A DNA stretch of 64,000 bases from NCBI GenBank assembly GCA_018241505.1, contig JAFEDS010000031.1:118472-182471 (forward strand), in the 5' to 3' direction. The DNA is from Pseudomonadota bacterium. GTDB lineage: Bacteria > Pseudomonadota > Gammaproteobacteria > Steroidobacterales > Steroidobacteraceae. Positions 6,723 through 14,608 of the stretch are shown piece by piece. Each line of letters begins with the position of its first letter. Positions within the stretch are counted from its first letter, which is position 1. The notes beneath the pieces were generated by a model, which saw nothing but the letters and a program-made list of their open reading frames with translations, made no database searches and was not told the origin of the DNA. A program made the position numbers and the translations under genes.

Positions 6723-7382
6723 ATGGCTTGCAATCCAGAACTCGCTCGGTTGCTCGAGCATCCGGCCATCTGGCGCGGCACGAGCGTCGCGCGAGCAGAA
6801 GTCCTGCCTTCGGGCTTCGCCGCCCTCGATGAACGTCTGCCCGGTGGAGGTTGGCCGCGTAGCGGCCTGATCGAGATCCTCCTATCCCGATTCGGTGTTG
6901 GTGAGCTGACATTGCTGCTACCCGTGCTGGCAGCGCTCACCAGCGCCTCCACGGCCCGCGCATCTGTCTGGGTCGCTCCGCCTTTCGAACCTTTCGCGCC
7001 CGCTCTGGCGGCTCATGGCGTCGTCCTGGAACACCTTCTGGTTGTCAGAGTGCCGGCCGCACTGCGCAGCGGGGCGCTTTGGGCGTTCGAACAATCCCTG
7101 AGCTGCGGCGCCTGCGATCTCGCAATGGCATGGGCGAAGCGGCCTCGCGCGAAGCAGATCCGCCGATTGCAGCTTGCGGCCGAGCGTGGCCGAACGCTCG
7201 GAGTGTTATTTCGGCCGCTACGGACGCGGAGCGAGTCATCGCATGCTGCGCTGCGGATTGCGATCGAGCCTTCAACCTATGGGGTGCGCGTCAACCTCCT
7301 CAAAAGCAAGGGGGGAGTGCGTGGCTCGGTTGAGCTGGATCTCGCTGACGCCGCTCATGATGTCGTTTCGGCACGGAGTTGA
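6723..7382 (+). CDS. imuA: ImuA, SOS mutagenesis (translesion synthesis) accessory protein
   Basis: A 219-residue RecA/SulA-like protein that works with ImuB and DnaE2 in error-prone bypass of DNA damage. Diagnostic features are the start ...LARLLEHPAIWRGTSV, the LPGGGWPRSGLIEIL block in the position of the RecA P-loop but without the full GKT motif, and the AFEQSLSCGACDLAMAW segment. The ATG at 6723 is chosen because family members begin about a dozen residues before HPAIWRG; the upstream in-frame ATG at 6606 would include the repeat region and lacks similarity. The stop overlaps the imuB TTG start (TTGA), indicating translational coupling. Confidence 0.88.
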   Translation: MACNPELARLLEHPAIWRGTSVARAEVLPSGFAALDERLPGGGWPRSGLIEILLSRFGVGELTLLLPVLAALTSASTARASVWVAPPFEPFAPALAAHGVVLEHLLVVRVPAALRSGALWAFEQSLSCGACDLAMAWAKRPRAKQIRRLQLAAERGRTLGVLFRPLRTRSESSHAALRIAIEPSTYGVRVNLLKSKGGVRGSVELDLADAAHDVVSARS

Positions 7383-8881
7383 GAGTGGCAACACGTCCCC
7401 TTCGAAAAAGCGATGCACGGGTCGTCAGGCTCCCAACATCGCTGCGCTCCGTCGATTCCCGGCGTGAGCCGGCAGAAGCCCCGGAGTTATGGCTCGGCGC
7501 CCACGTGGTGAGTGCCGACGCGACGCTGGAGAGCCTTGCGACTCGCGGCCAAAAATATACGCCCCGGGTGAGCCTGGTTCCGCCGGATGGGCTGTTGTTG
7601 GAAGTGAAGGGCAGCTTGCATCTGTTCAATGGCGTCGACGGGCTGTTGGACTCGTTCCGTGAGGACTGCCGGGTACTCGGCGTTGAGGCCGTCACAGCGC
7701 TGGCGCCCACGCCTCTGGCCGCGATGGTTGCTGCGCGCGTTGGTGAGCCGTTTGTTGTAACAAACAAGGCGCAACTCGTAGGGCGATTGACCTCGATGCC
7801 GCTGGCGCCGTTGCGTTGGCCCGAGGATGTTGTTGAGCGTTTGGCGCGCATGGGTGTGCGCACGATTGGCCAGACGTTGCGCCTGCCAAGAGCAGGTTTT
7901 GCACGCCGGTTCGGACCGGCACATCTCGCCGAGCTGGATCGGTTGACGGGACGAAATGCGGACCTGCGCCAGCATTTTCAGCCCCGGGAACGGTTTCGCC
8001 GCCGCCGTGAGCTGACCTATGAAATGGAAAACAACACGACGATTCTCGCCGCGCTGGCGCCGATGTTGACCGATCTGGGACGGTTCCTGGAATCCCGTCA
8101 GGTTGGAATCACTGAGCTCGAGTGCCGGCTTCGGCACCGGCATGTTCCTTCGTCAGTGTGTGTTTTGAGCCTGGCGGGGCCGCTTGCGAATGTTCCGCGG
8201 CTGACCGAGCTGCTCGGAGAGCGCTTGAACGCGCTTGTGTTGCCGGAGCCTGTGCGGTCTTTGGAGCTTCGTTCGGGGCTGCCTGTGGTGCGCGAGCTCA
8301 GCTCCAATCCATTGTGGCAGCCGGGAGAATACGGAGGGGGCGCCGCTGGATCGGAGTCATCGCAGCTCGTTGAACGGTTGCGGGCTCGGCTGGGACATGA
8401 GGCAGTGTACGGACTGCAGATGTTGCAGGGGCATCGGCCCGAACGGGCGTGGAGAATGTGCGAGCCTGCGGTCGCTGTGGGAGCGAATGGGGGCGCGCGC
8501 CGGTCGGGCACGTTGAGGACGAGTCGCGACGTCCGCGCGGACGAGCGCGCTGCTGCGACGCGCGTGGCGCGGCAGCCAGGCGCCGGTTCCAACAAGCGCG
8601 GCCGGTCGCTGCCCTCGACCGCAACCCCATGGCCCGCGTTCCGCAGGCCCTTGTGGCTTCTGCCAACGCCACAGCAATTGGAAGAAATTGACGGCGTCCC
8701 ACGGCGCCGAGGCACGTTGCGTTTTTTCGGTGATGTGGAACGAATTGAGACAGGTTGGTGGGACGGAGGTGAAATCGGACGCGATTACTACACGGTCTTT
8801 GACATCCATGGCGTTCAGCTATGGATCTTCCGTGAGCGCGCGAACCCTCACCGCTGGTTTTTACACGGGGTGTTTGGATGA
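7379..8881 (+). CDS. imuB: ImuB, Y-family polymerase-like mutasome hub protein (N-terminally shortened)
   Basis: A 500-residue ImuB homologue: a catalytically inactive Y-family polymerase relative that connects DnaE2, ImuA and the beta clamp. Recognisable blocks are YTPRVSLVPPDGLLLEVKGS, the thumb and little-finger region, and the C-terminal GRDYYTVFDIHGVQLWIFRE with WFLHGVFG. The N-terminus is unusual. After LWLGAHV, where the Y-family first strand would be, the sequence jumps directly to the helix before YTPRVSL, and the usual segment of about 60 residues with an AARxxGVxxGM-type motif is not visible. The first 36 residues are not recognisable. The start is a TTG overlapping the imuA stop, and the stop overlaps the dnaE2 ATG (ATGA). 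Confidence 0.85.
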   Translation: MRVATRPLRKSDARVVRLPTSLRSVDSRREPAEAPELWLGAHVVSADATLESLATRGQKYTPRVSLVPPDGLLLEVKGSLHLFNGVDGLLDSFREDCRVLGVEAVTALAPTPLAAMVAARVGEPFVVTNKAQLVGRLTSMPLAPLRWPEDVVERLARMGVRTIGQTLRLPRAGFARRFGPAHLAELDRLTGRNADLRQHFQPRERFRRRRELTYEMENNTTILAALAPMLTDLGRFLESRQVGITELECRLRHRHVPSSVCVLSLAGPLANVPRLTELLGERLNALVLPEPVRSLELRSGLPVVRELSSNPLWQPGEYGGGAAGSESSQLVERLRARLGHEAVYGLQMLQGHRPERAWRMCEPAVAVGANGGARRSGTLRTSRDVRADERAAATRVARQPGAGSNKRGRSLPSTATPWPAFRRPLWLLPTPQQLEEIDGVPRRRGTLRFFGDVERIETGWWDGGEIGRDYYTVFDIHGVQLWIFRERANPHRWFLHGVFG

Positions 8882-11800
8882 ACAGGACCCGTGCCTCGCC
8901 TGTCGTGTTGCCTGCGTACGCCGAACTGCATTGCATCAGCAACTTTACTTTCCTCCGCGGCGCTTCGCATCCCCAGGAACTGGCCGAGCGCGCCCACAAT
9001 CTCGGTTACAGCGCTCTCGCCATCACGGATGAGTGTTCGGTTGCCGGCGTTGTACGGGCGTACATGGCGGCGAAGCTCCTGCAGCTCAAACTGCTCGTGG
9101 GGGCTGAGTTTCGCCTCGAATGCGGCCTGAAGTTGGTGGCGATAGCCATTGACCGGCGCGGTTACGGCCGCCTCTGCCGCCTCATCAGCCGGGGGCGGCG
9201 GGCTGCGCCCAAGGGAAGTTACTCCCTGACCCGGCAAGACCTCGTTGAGTCTGACCTGGCGAACTGTTTTGTTCTATGGGTTCCCGCTCCGCAACCTCGC
9301 GGCGACGAGGGTCGGTGGCTGCGCCAGCGTTTTGGGACCAAAGTCCGCATCGCGGTCGAGCTGCTTCGCGATGGCACTGATAAGGAGCGTCTGCAGACAC
9401 TCCAGGCGCTGGGTTGTGAGCTGCGGATCCCGCTGGTCGCGAGTGGCGATGTCCACATGCACAGCCGGGACAGACGGCGCTTGCAGGACGCCGTGACGGC
9501 AATTCGACTCAACACCCCGATTGCAGAAGCCGGTTGGCAACTGTATCCGAACGGCGAACGGCACCTTCGGGAGAGAGAACGGCTGGCACGTTTGTATCCG
9601 TCCGAGTTGCTCGCCGAGTCGGTCGCCATCGCGCAGGCCTGCACATTTTCTCTAGACGAGCTTCGGTATGAATACCCGCACGAGTTGGTACCCGTAGGAC
9701 ACACTCCCGCCACCTATCTGCGCAAGTTGGTGGAAGAGGGCATTCAATGGCGCTGGCCCGAAGGCGCCAGCGCAGACATTCTTGCGACCATTGAGAAGGA
9801 GCTCGCTCTCATCGCGGACCTGCGCTACGAACCGTACTTCCTGACAGTGCAGGATATTGTCGCCTACGCGCGCGGCGCGAATATTCTGTGTCAGGGGCGA
9901 GGCTCGGCCGCGAATTCGCTCGTTTGCTACGTGCTGGGGGTGTCATCGGTCGGGCCGGAGCGGGAAGCCGCGCTTCTGTTCGAACGCTTCATTTCGCGCG
10001 AGCGCGGCGAACCTCCGGACATTGACATCGACTTCGAACACGATCGTCGTGAAGAAGTCATCCAGTACATCTATCGCAAGTACGGCCGCGAACGGGCGGC
10101 GATTGCCGCAACCGTCATCATGTATCGACCGCGCAGCGCGCTGCGCGACATGGCGAAAGTATTCGGCCTCGATCCTGAGAGCACTGGGCGACTGTCGAAA
10201 GTCATGCAATGGTGGGACGGCAGTGACACGTTACCGGACCGTGTCCGCGAAGCCGGCTTTGACACGAATGACCCGGTTCTGCACAACATTGTGACGATGG
10301 CGCGACAGCTCGTGGAGTTTCCCGGCTTTCCGCGCCACTTGTCCCAGCACGTGGGCGGCTTTGTCATTTCCGAAGGTGTCCTGGAGGAACTGGTTCCGGT
10401 CGAGAACGCCACCATGGCCGATCGCACCGTGGTTCAGTGGGACAAGGACGACCTGAACGATCTGGGGCTGTTGAAGGTTGACGTACTGGGACTGGGGATG
10501 TTGAGTGCGTTGCGCCGGGCATTCGGGCTGGTGAATGAGTTCCGCGGTACGCGCCATACGCTCGGTCAGCTTCCGGAAGGCGATGCCCAGGTTTACGAGA
10601 TGATTTCGCGTGCCGACACCATCGGTGTCTTCCAGATTGAATCGCGGGCACAGATGTCGATGCTGCCGCGGCTGAAGCCGGCGAAGTACTACGACCTCGT
10701 GATTGAAGTCGCCATTGTTCGACCGGGACCCATCCAGGGCGACATGGTGCATCCTTATCTGCGCCGGAGGAACAAACAGGAAGCGGTCGAGTACCCCAGC
10801 GACCAGGTGCGTGAGGTGTTGGAACGGACTCTCGGCGTACCCATCTTCCAAGAGCAGGTGATGCAGATTGCCATCGTGGCGGCCGGCTTCACTCCCGGCG
10901 AAGCGGATGCACTGCGCCGTGCCATGGGCGCTTGGAAGCGCACCGGCGGCATCGAGCATTTCAAGGACAAGCTCCTGCAGGGCATGGCCAAAAACAACTA
11001 TGCCCCGGATTTCTCCGAGCGCATCTACAAGCAAATGTTGGGGTTTGGTGAATATGGATTTCCGGAAAGTCATAGCGCCAGCTTCGCCCTGTTGGTCTAC
11101 GACTCATCGTGGCTGAAACACCACGAACCCGCTGCATTCACCTGCGCGCTGCTCAACAGCCTGCCAATGGGCTTCTATGGTCCCGCGCAGCTAGTCCGCG
11201 ACACACGTGCGCACGGCGTTGAAGTGAGGCCCGTGGACGTACAGGAGAGCGCATACGAGTCAACACTCGAGCGCCGCGAAGACGGTGAACCCGCGTTGCG
11301 TCTGGGGATGCGGTTGGTCAAGTCTCTTTCCGAACCCGGCGCTCGGCGCGTTGAAGCGGCACGCAAGGATCGACGCTTCGCGAGTGTGCAGGATCTCGGC
11401 CGGCGCGCCGCGCTGGATCGGAGCGATCTCGAGGCATTGGCGGCCGCCGGTGCCTTGTCGGCCTTGAGTGGCAACCGCCACCTGGCATTCTGGGAAGTGG
11501 CCGGCACAGAGCGTGCGTTGCCATTAGCGCCACAGGGTGAGCGCGCCGGCAGCCTCGAAGAGGGCCGACCGCTGCTCGAGGCGCCGACCGAGGGGCAGCG
11601 GATCGTGGCCGACTACGCCTCTGTTGGCCTGACGCTCGGCCGGCATCCGATGGCATTGCTGCGCGAGCGGTTGGCGCGCAATCGACTATTGACCGCGGCT
11701 GAGCTGGGTTGCGTTGCCCACGGTAGGGTGGTTCGCACGGCGGGCATCGTGCTCATGCGGCAACGCCCACAAAGCGCTAACGGCGTGACCTTTCTGACCC

Positions 11801-12006
11801 TCGAAGACGAAAGCGGGCAGGTCAATGTCATTGTCTGGGAACGCGTGGGTTCCCAGCAGCGACGCCCCTTGCTGGAGGCGCGATTAATGGAAATTCACGG
11901 AGAATTGCAGCATCAGGACGGGATAATGCACGTCGTTGCACACCGGTTGATTGATCGTTCAGCACTCCTCGGTGAACTGGTAACGCGATCGCGTGACTTT
12001 CACTGA
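8878..12006 (+). CDS. dnaE2: Error-prone DNA polymerase DnaE2 (ImuC)
   Basis: A 1042-residue C-family polymerase, the catalytic subunit of the SOS mutasome. Domains in order: N-terminal PHP domain (starting at AELHCISNFTFLRGASHPQE), palm with the two catalytic aspartates in PPDIDIDFEHDRR near residue 380, fingers (for example FPRHLSQHVGGFVIS and GFGEYGFPESHSASFALL), and a C-terminal OB fold (VRTAGIVLMRQRPQSANGVT onwards). The C-terminal tail is short, as in the DnaE2 rather than the DnaE1 class. ATG 8878 overlaps the imuB stop by four bases. The operon LexA boxes at 5935-5969 imply DNA-damage induction. Confidence 0.95.
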   Translation: MNRTRASPVVLPAYAELHCISNFTFLRGASHPQELAERAHNLGYSALAITDECSVAGVVRAYMAAKLLQLKLLVGAEFRLECGLKLVAIAIDRRGYGRLCRLISRGRRAAPKGSYSLTRQDLVESDLANCFVLWVPAPQPRGDEGRWLRQRFGTKVRIAVELLRDGTDKERLQTLQALGCELRIPLVASGDVHMHSRDRRRLQDAVTAIRLNTPIAEAGWQLYPNGERHLRERERLARLYPSELLAESVAIAQACTFSLDELRYEYPHELVPVGHTPATYLRKLVEEGIQWRWPEGASADILATIEKELALIADLRYEPYFLTVQDIVAYARGANILCQGRGSAANSLVCYVLGVSSVGPEREAALLFERFISRERGEPPDIDIDFEHDRREEVIQYIYRKYGRERAAIAATVIMYRPRSALRDMAKVFGLDPESTGRLSKVMQWWDGSDTLPDRVREAGFDTNDPVLHNIVTMARQLVEFPGFPRHLSQHVGGFVISEGVLEELVPVENATMADRTVVQWDKDDLNDLGLLKVDVLGLGMLSALRRAFGLVNEFRGTRHTLGQLPEGDAQVYEMISRADTIGVFQIESRAQMSMLPRLKPAKYYDLVIEVAIVRPGPIQGDMVHPYLRRRNKQEAVEYPSDQVREVLERTLGVPIFQEQVMQIAIVAAGFTPGEADALRRAMGAWKRTGGIEHFKDKLLQGMAKNNYAPDFSERIYKQMLGFGEYGFPESHSASFALLVYDSSWLKHHEPAAFTCALLNSLPMGFYGPAQLVRDTRAHGVEVRPVDVQESAYESTLERREDGEPALRLGMRLVKSLSEPGARRVEAARKDRRFASVQDLGRRAALDRSDLEALAAAGALSALSGNRHLAFWEVAGTERALPLAPQGERAGSLEEGRPLLEAPTEGQRIVADYASVGLTLGRHPMALLRERLARNRLLTAAELGCVAHGRVVRTAGIVLMRQRPQSANGVTFLTLEDESGQVNVIVWERVGSQQRRPLLEARLMEIHGELQHQDGIMHVVAHRLIDRSALLGELVTRSRDFH

Positions 12007-12049
12007 GCGTAAGGAGACGTTACGTCACCGTTCGCTTATAGTGCTATGC

Positions 12050-12946
12050 ATGACGGCCAAACGCCGATCGTTCAGCAGTTCGTTACAAACACGTCTGGCA
12101 GGACGCATTCTGATCCATGCAAGAGAGCGCGGATATCAGCCCGGCGCCTGGTTAAGTGAAAATGCCCTCGCTCAGACATTCGGAGTGTCGCGGACGCCGG
12201 TCCGTGGGGCGTTGGCTGTGTTGTCCAAACGCGGACTACTCAACGTTGTTCCACGTAGAGGTTACGTCCTCAAGCGTGCCATACGTGATCAAGACCTCGA
12301 ACTTTATTCGGACCTTGCGAGCGAAGACGACAAGCTGGTGCAGCGGATGGCGGCCGACCGTTTTTCGGATACCCTTCCAGACAATGTGACAGAGACCGAG
12401 CTGATGCGACGTTATGATGTTGCTCGGGGTGCATTGGCTCGCGTGTTGAATGGTCTCGTGCTGGACAACGTCATTGAACGGCGCAGCGGTCAGGGGTGGA
12501 GGTTCCTACCGGCGGTCGACGCCTCCAAGCTGCACGAGGACAGTTACCGTTTCCGCCTGCTCATCGAGCCCGCCTGCGTGCTGGAGCCCACGTTCCGTCT
12601 CGACAAAGCACGAGCCCAGCGCCTGCGCGAGATTCATGTCGATCTGCTGTCCGACGGACTGGAGAAGCTGAGCAATAGCCGATTTTTTGAATTGAACGCC
12701 GAATTCCACGAGTTCGTGGCGAGTTGCTCGCGCAATCGCTTCCTGGAGCAGGCGGTGATTCATCAGAACCGGCTGCGGCGCTTTTTCAGTTACATCGCCC
12801 AGTTCCCACCCGAGCGCATGCGGGTGTCCTGCAGCGAGCACGTAGCCATCCTGGACCGCCTGTTGGCGGGTGAGCGCGAGCATGCCGCCACGTTGCTGTG
12901 GCGCCACTTGTTAGGCGCGAGCCGGGTCAAGCCCCGGTTTCAATAG
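12050..12946 (+). CDS. GntR-type transcriptional regulator with two winged helices and an FCD-like domain
   Basis: A 298-residue regulator. Residues 13-77 form a GntR winged helix (LSENALAQTFGVSRTPVRGA with the wing VVPRRGYVLKR). Residues about 96-155 look like a second one (NVTETELMRRYDVARGALAR, wing ERRSGQGWRFLP). The C-terminal 160-290 part is helical and FCD-like (RLREIHVDLLSD, ELNAEFHEFVASCSRNRFLE), the FadR-type ligand-binding domain. Two successive winged helices are unusual for this family, where one per monomer is standard. The ATG at 12050 follows a TATAGT (12037-12042) with only seven bases between, so the mRNA may be leaderless. The target and ligand are unknown; it lies 44 bases after dnaE2 but probably has its own promoter. 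Confidence 0.8.
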   Translation: MTAKRRSFSSSLQTRLAGRILIHARERGYQPGAWLSENALAQTFGVSRTPVRGALAVLSKRGLLNVVPRRGYVLKRAIRDQDLELYSDLASEDDKLVQRMAADRFSDTLPDNVTETELMRRYDVARGALARVLNGLVLDNVIERRSGQGWRFLPAVDASKLHEDSYRFRLLIEPACVLEPTFRLDKARAQRLREIHVDLLSDGLEKLSNSRFFELNAEFHEFVASCSRNRFLEQAVIHQNRLRRFFSYIAQFPPERMRVSCSEHVAILDRLLAGEREHAATLLWRHLLGASRVKPRFQ

Positions 12947-13001
12947 GCCATCCGGGCCATTGAGCGTGCGCCGCGTCGGGATCGTGCCCAGCCGGGGCTG
13001 T

Positions 13002-13262
13002 CTACCCGCCCTCGGACGACTCCTCGTCCTCTTCGTCGACACCAATATCGTAGTCTTCGAAGTCACTGGTGAGCTCAGCAGTGCGCTTGTCCTCGAGCAG
13101 CCGCTCGAGCCGGCGCCAGGCGGGATCGCCTACCTTCTGACCCCGACGCTTGGCCATGTCGAGCTCTTTGGTGACCTGGTCCAGGTCCACGTCGGAGTCG
13201 CCGACGAGAGGCTCATCAGCTTCCTCTTCCTCAAATTCGTCCGATTCGGGTTTCTCGCTCAT
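13002..13262 (-). CDS. Small acidic protein of unknown function
   Basis: An 86-residue highly acidic protein (MSEKPESDEFEEEEADEPL at the start, DEEDEESSEGG at the end) with a short basic/amphipathic middle, AKRRGQKVGDPAWRRLERLL. The charge pattern and the AWRRLERLLEDKRTAEL segment look like a conserved short gammaproteobacterial family, but I do not recognise a named function. The ATG at 13260-13262 is used; a GTG nine bases upstream is an alternative, and neither has a strong ribosome-binding site. It lies 70 bases downstream of the position where gspF ends, in the same orientation, so read-through from the gsp operon is possible. Confidence 0.65.
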   Translation of the reverse strand: MSEKPESDEFEEEEADEPLVGDSDVDLDQVTKELDMAKRRGQKVGDPAWRRLERLLEDKRTAELTSDFEDYDIGVDEEDEESSEGG

Positions 13263-13332
13263 GCGGGACACCGTGTCCGAAAGACGGCGCGAACTTAAAT
13301 CAATTCACCCGCCGGCCGCAACGGCTTGCGTA

Positions 13333-14562
13333 TCACTTGATGAGGTTGTTCATTTCAAAAATGGGCAGCAGCATGGCGAACACAATGGCCATCACGAAAC
13401 CGCCCATGCCTACAATCAGCATCGGGCCGAGCAGGCCCACCATGCCCGCCAGCAGCCCATCCAGCTCGCGTTCCTGCGCGATCGCGGCACGTTCGAGCAT
13501 GTTCTCCAGCTCGCCGCTGGACTCACCGCTCGAGATCAAATGGATGGTCATGGGCGGAAACAGTTTGCTGACGGCCAGAGAGCGTCCGATGGCCGCGCCT
13601 TCACGCACGCGTGCCGCTGCTTCCGTCACCGCATCGCGCATAGGCAGGTTCGTCACCACCTCGCCGGAGATCCGCAGTGCTTCGAGCACAGGGACCGAGC
13701 TGGCCGACAGGATGCTGAAGGTCCGCGTGAAGCGCGCAGTGTTAAAGCCTCGTGACAGTTTGCCAATCATGGGCATGCGCAATTGCGCGCGATGCCAGCG
13801 GCGCATGTTCGCCGGAACGGCCACCCACCGTCGGAACAGATAGGCCGCCGCAATCGCGGCAATCACCATGTAGATGCCGTAATTGCGAATGAAGTCGGAG
13901 GTGGCAATCAGAAGCTGCGTAATGAGGGGCAACTTGCCTTTGGCGGATTCAAACACCGCCACCACTTTCGGGACGACGTACACCATCAGGCCACAAACGA
14001 TCGCAAAGCACATGATCGACAACACGATCGGATACAGCATGGCGGCCAGCATTTTCTGCCGCATCGCCTCACGGCCTTCCGTGTAGTCCGCCAGGCGCTC
14101 GAGCACGCCGTCGAGCTTTCCCGATTGTTCGCCCGCCGCCACGGTTGAGCGATAGATCTCGGGAAACACGCGCGGAAAATCACCGAGGCCGTCGGCGAGC
14201 GGATGGCCTTCCATCACCTTGGCGCGCACGCCCAGCACGATGCTCTGGACTCTTGGCTTCTCGGTCTGCTGCGACACCGCCAAAAGGGACTCTTCGAGCG
14301 GCAGGCCCGCGCGCACCAACGTCGCCAACTGGCGCGTGAACAAAGAGAGATCGGCAGTGGCGATGCCTCGCCGTGAAAAGACTGAAGGGAGTGAGCTCGA
14401 TCGTTGCCGCTTCGACTCCTTCTGCGCTACCTCATTGACGGTAACCGGAAGAAGCTGCTTCTCGCGCAGCAACTGGCGAATGTGTCGCGGCGTATCGCCT
14501 TCGAGCACACCCTTGCGTTCCCTGCCGCCGGTATCGAGAGCTGTGTATTCGAATGCACCCAT
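13333..14562 (-). CDS. gspF: Type II secretion system inner-membrane platform protein GspF
   Basis: A 409-residue polytopic inner-membrane protein that couples the GspE ATPase to pseudopilus assembly. The family start MGAFEYTALDTGGRERKGVL, two repeated GspF domains (ATADLSLFTRQLATLVRAGL and FTRTFSILSASSVPVLEALR) and three hydrophobic segments (about residues 175-200, 225-245, and the C-terminal MLIVGMGGFVMAIVFAMLLP) are all visible. It is the last of the four gsp genes on this strand, 46 bases after gspE. The remaining pseudopilin and platform genes (gspG-N) are not in this window. Confidence 0.94.
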   Translation of the reverse strand: MGAFEYTALDTGGRERKGVLEGDTPRHIRQLLREKQLLPVTVNEVAQKESKRQRSSSLPSVFSRRGIATADLSLFTRQLATLVRAGLPLEESLLAVSQQTEKPRVQSIVLGVRAKVMEGHPLADGLGDFPRVFPEIYRSTVAAGEQSGKLDGVLERLADYTEGREAMRQKMLAAMLYPIVLSIMCFAIVCGLMVYVVPKVVAVFESAKGKLPLITQLLIATSDFIRNYGIYMVIAAIAAAYLFRRWVAVPANMRRWHRAQLRMPMIGKLSRGFNTARFTRTFSILSASSVPVLEALRISGEVVTNLPMRDAVTEAAARVREGAAIGRSLAVSKLFPPMTIHLISSGESSGELENMLERAAIAQERELDGLLAGMVGLLGPMLIVGMGGFVMAIVFAMLLPIFEMNNLIK

Positions 14563-14608
14563 GAAAAACGCTGATCCTGACGCGAGTCGAGCGTACGCCC
14601 GATTGTAC

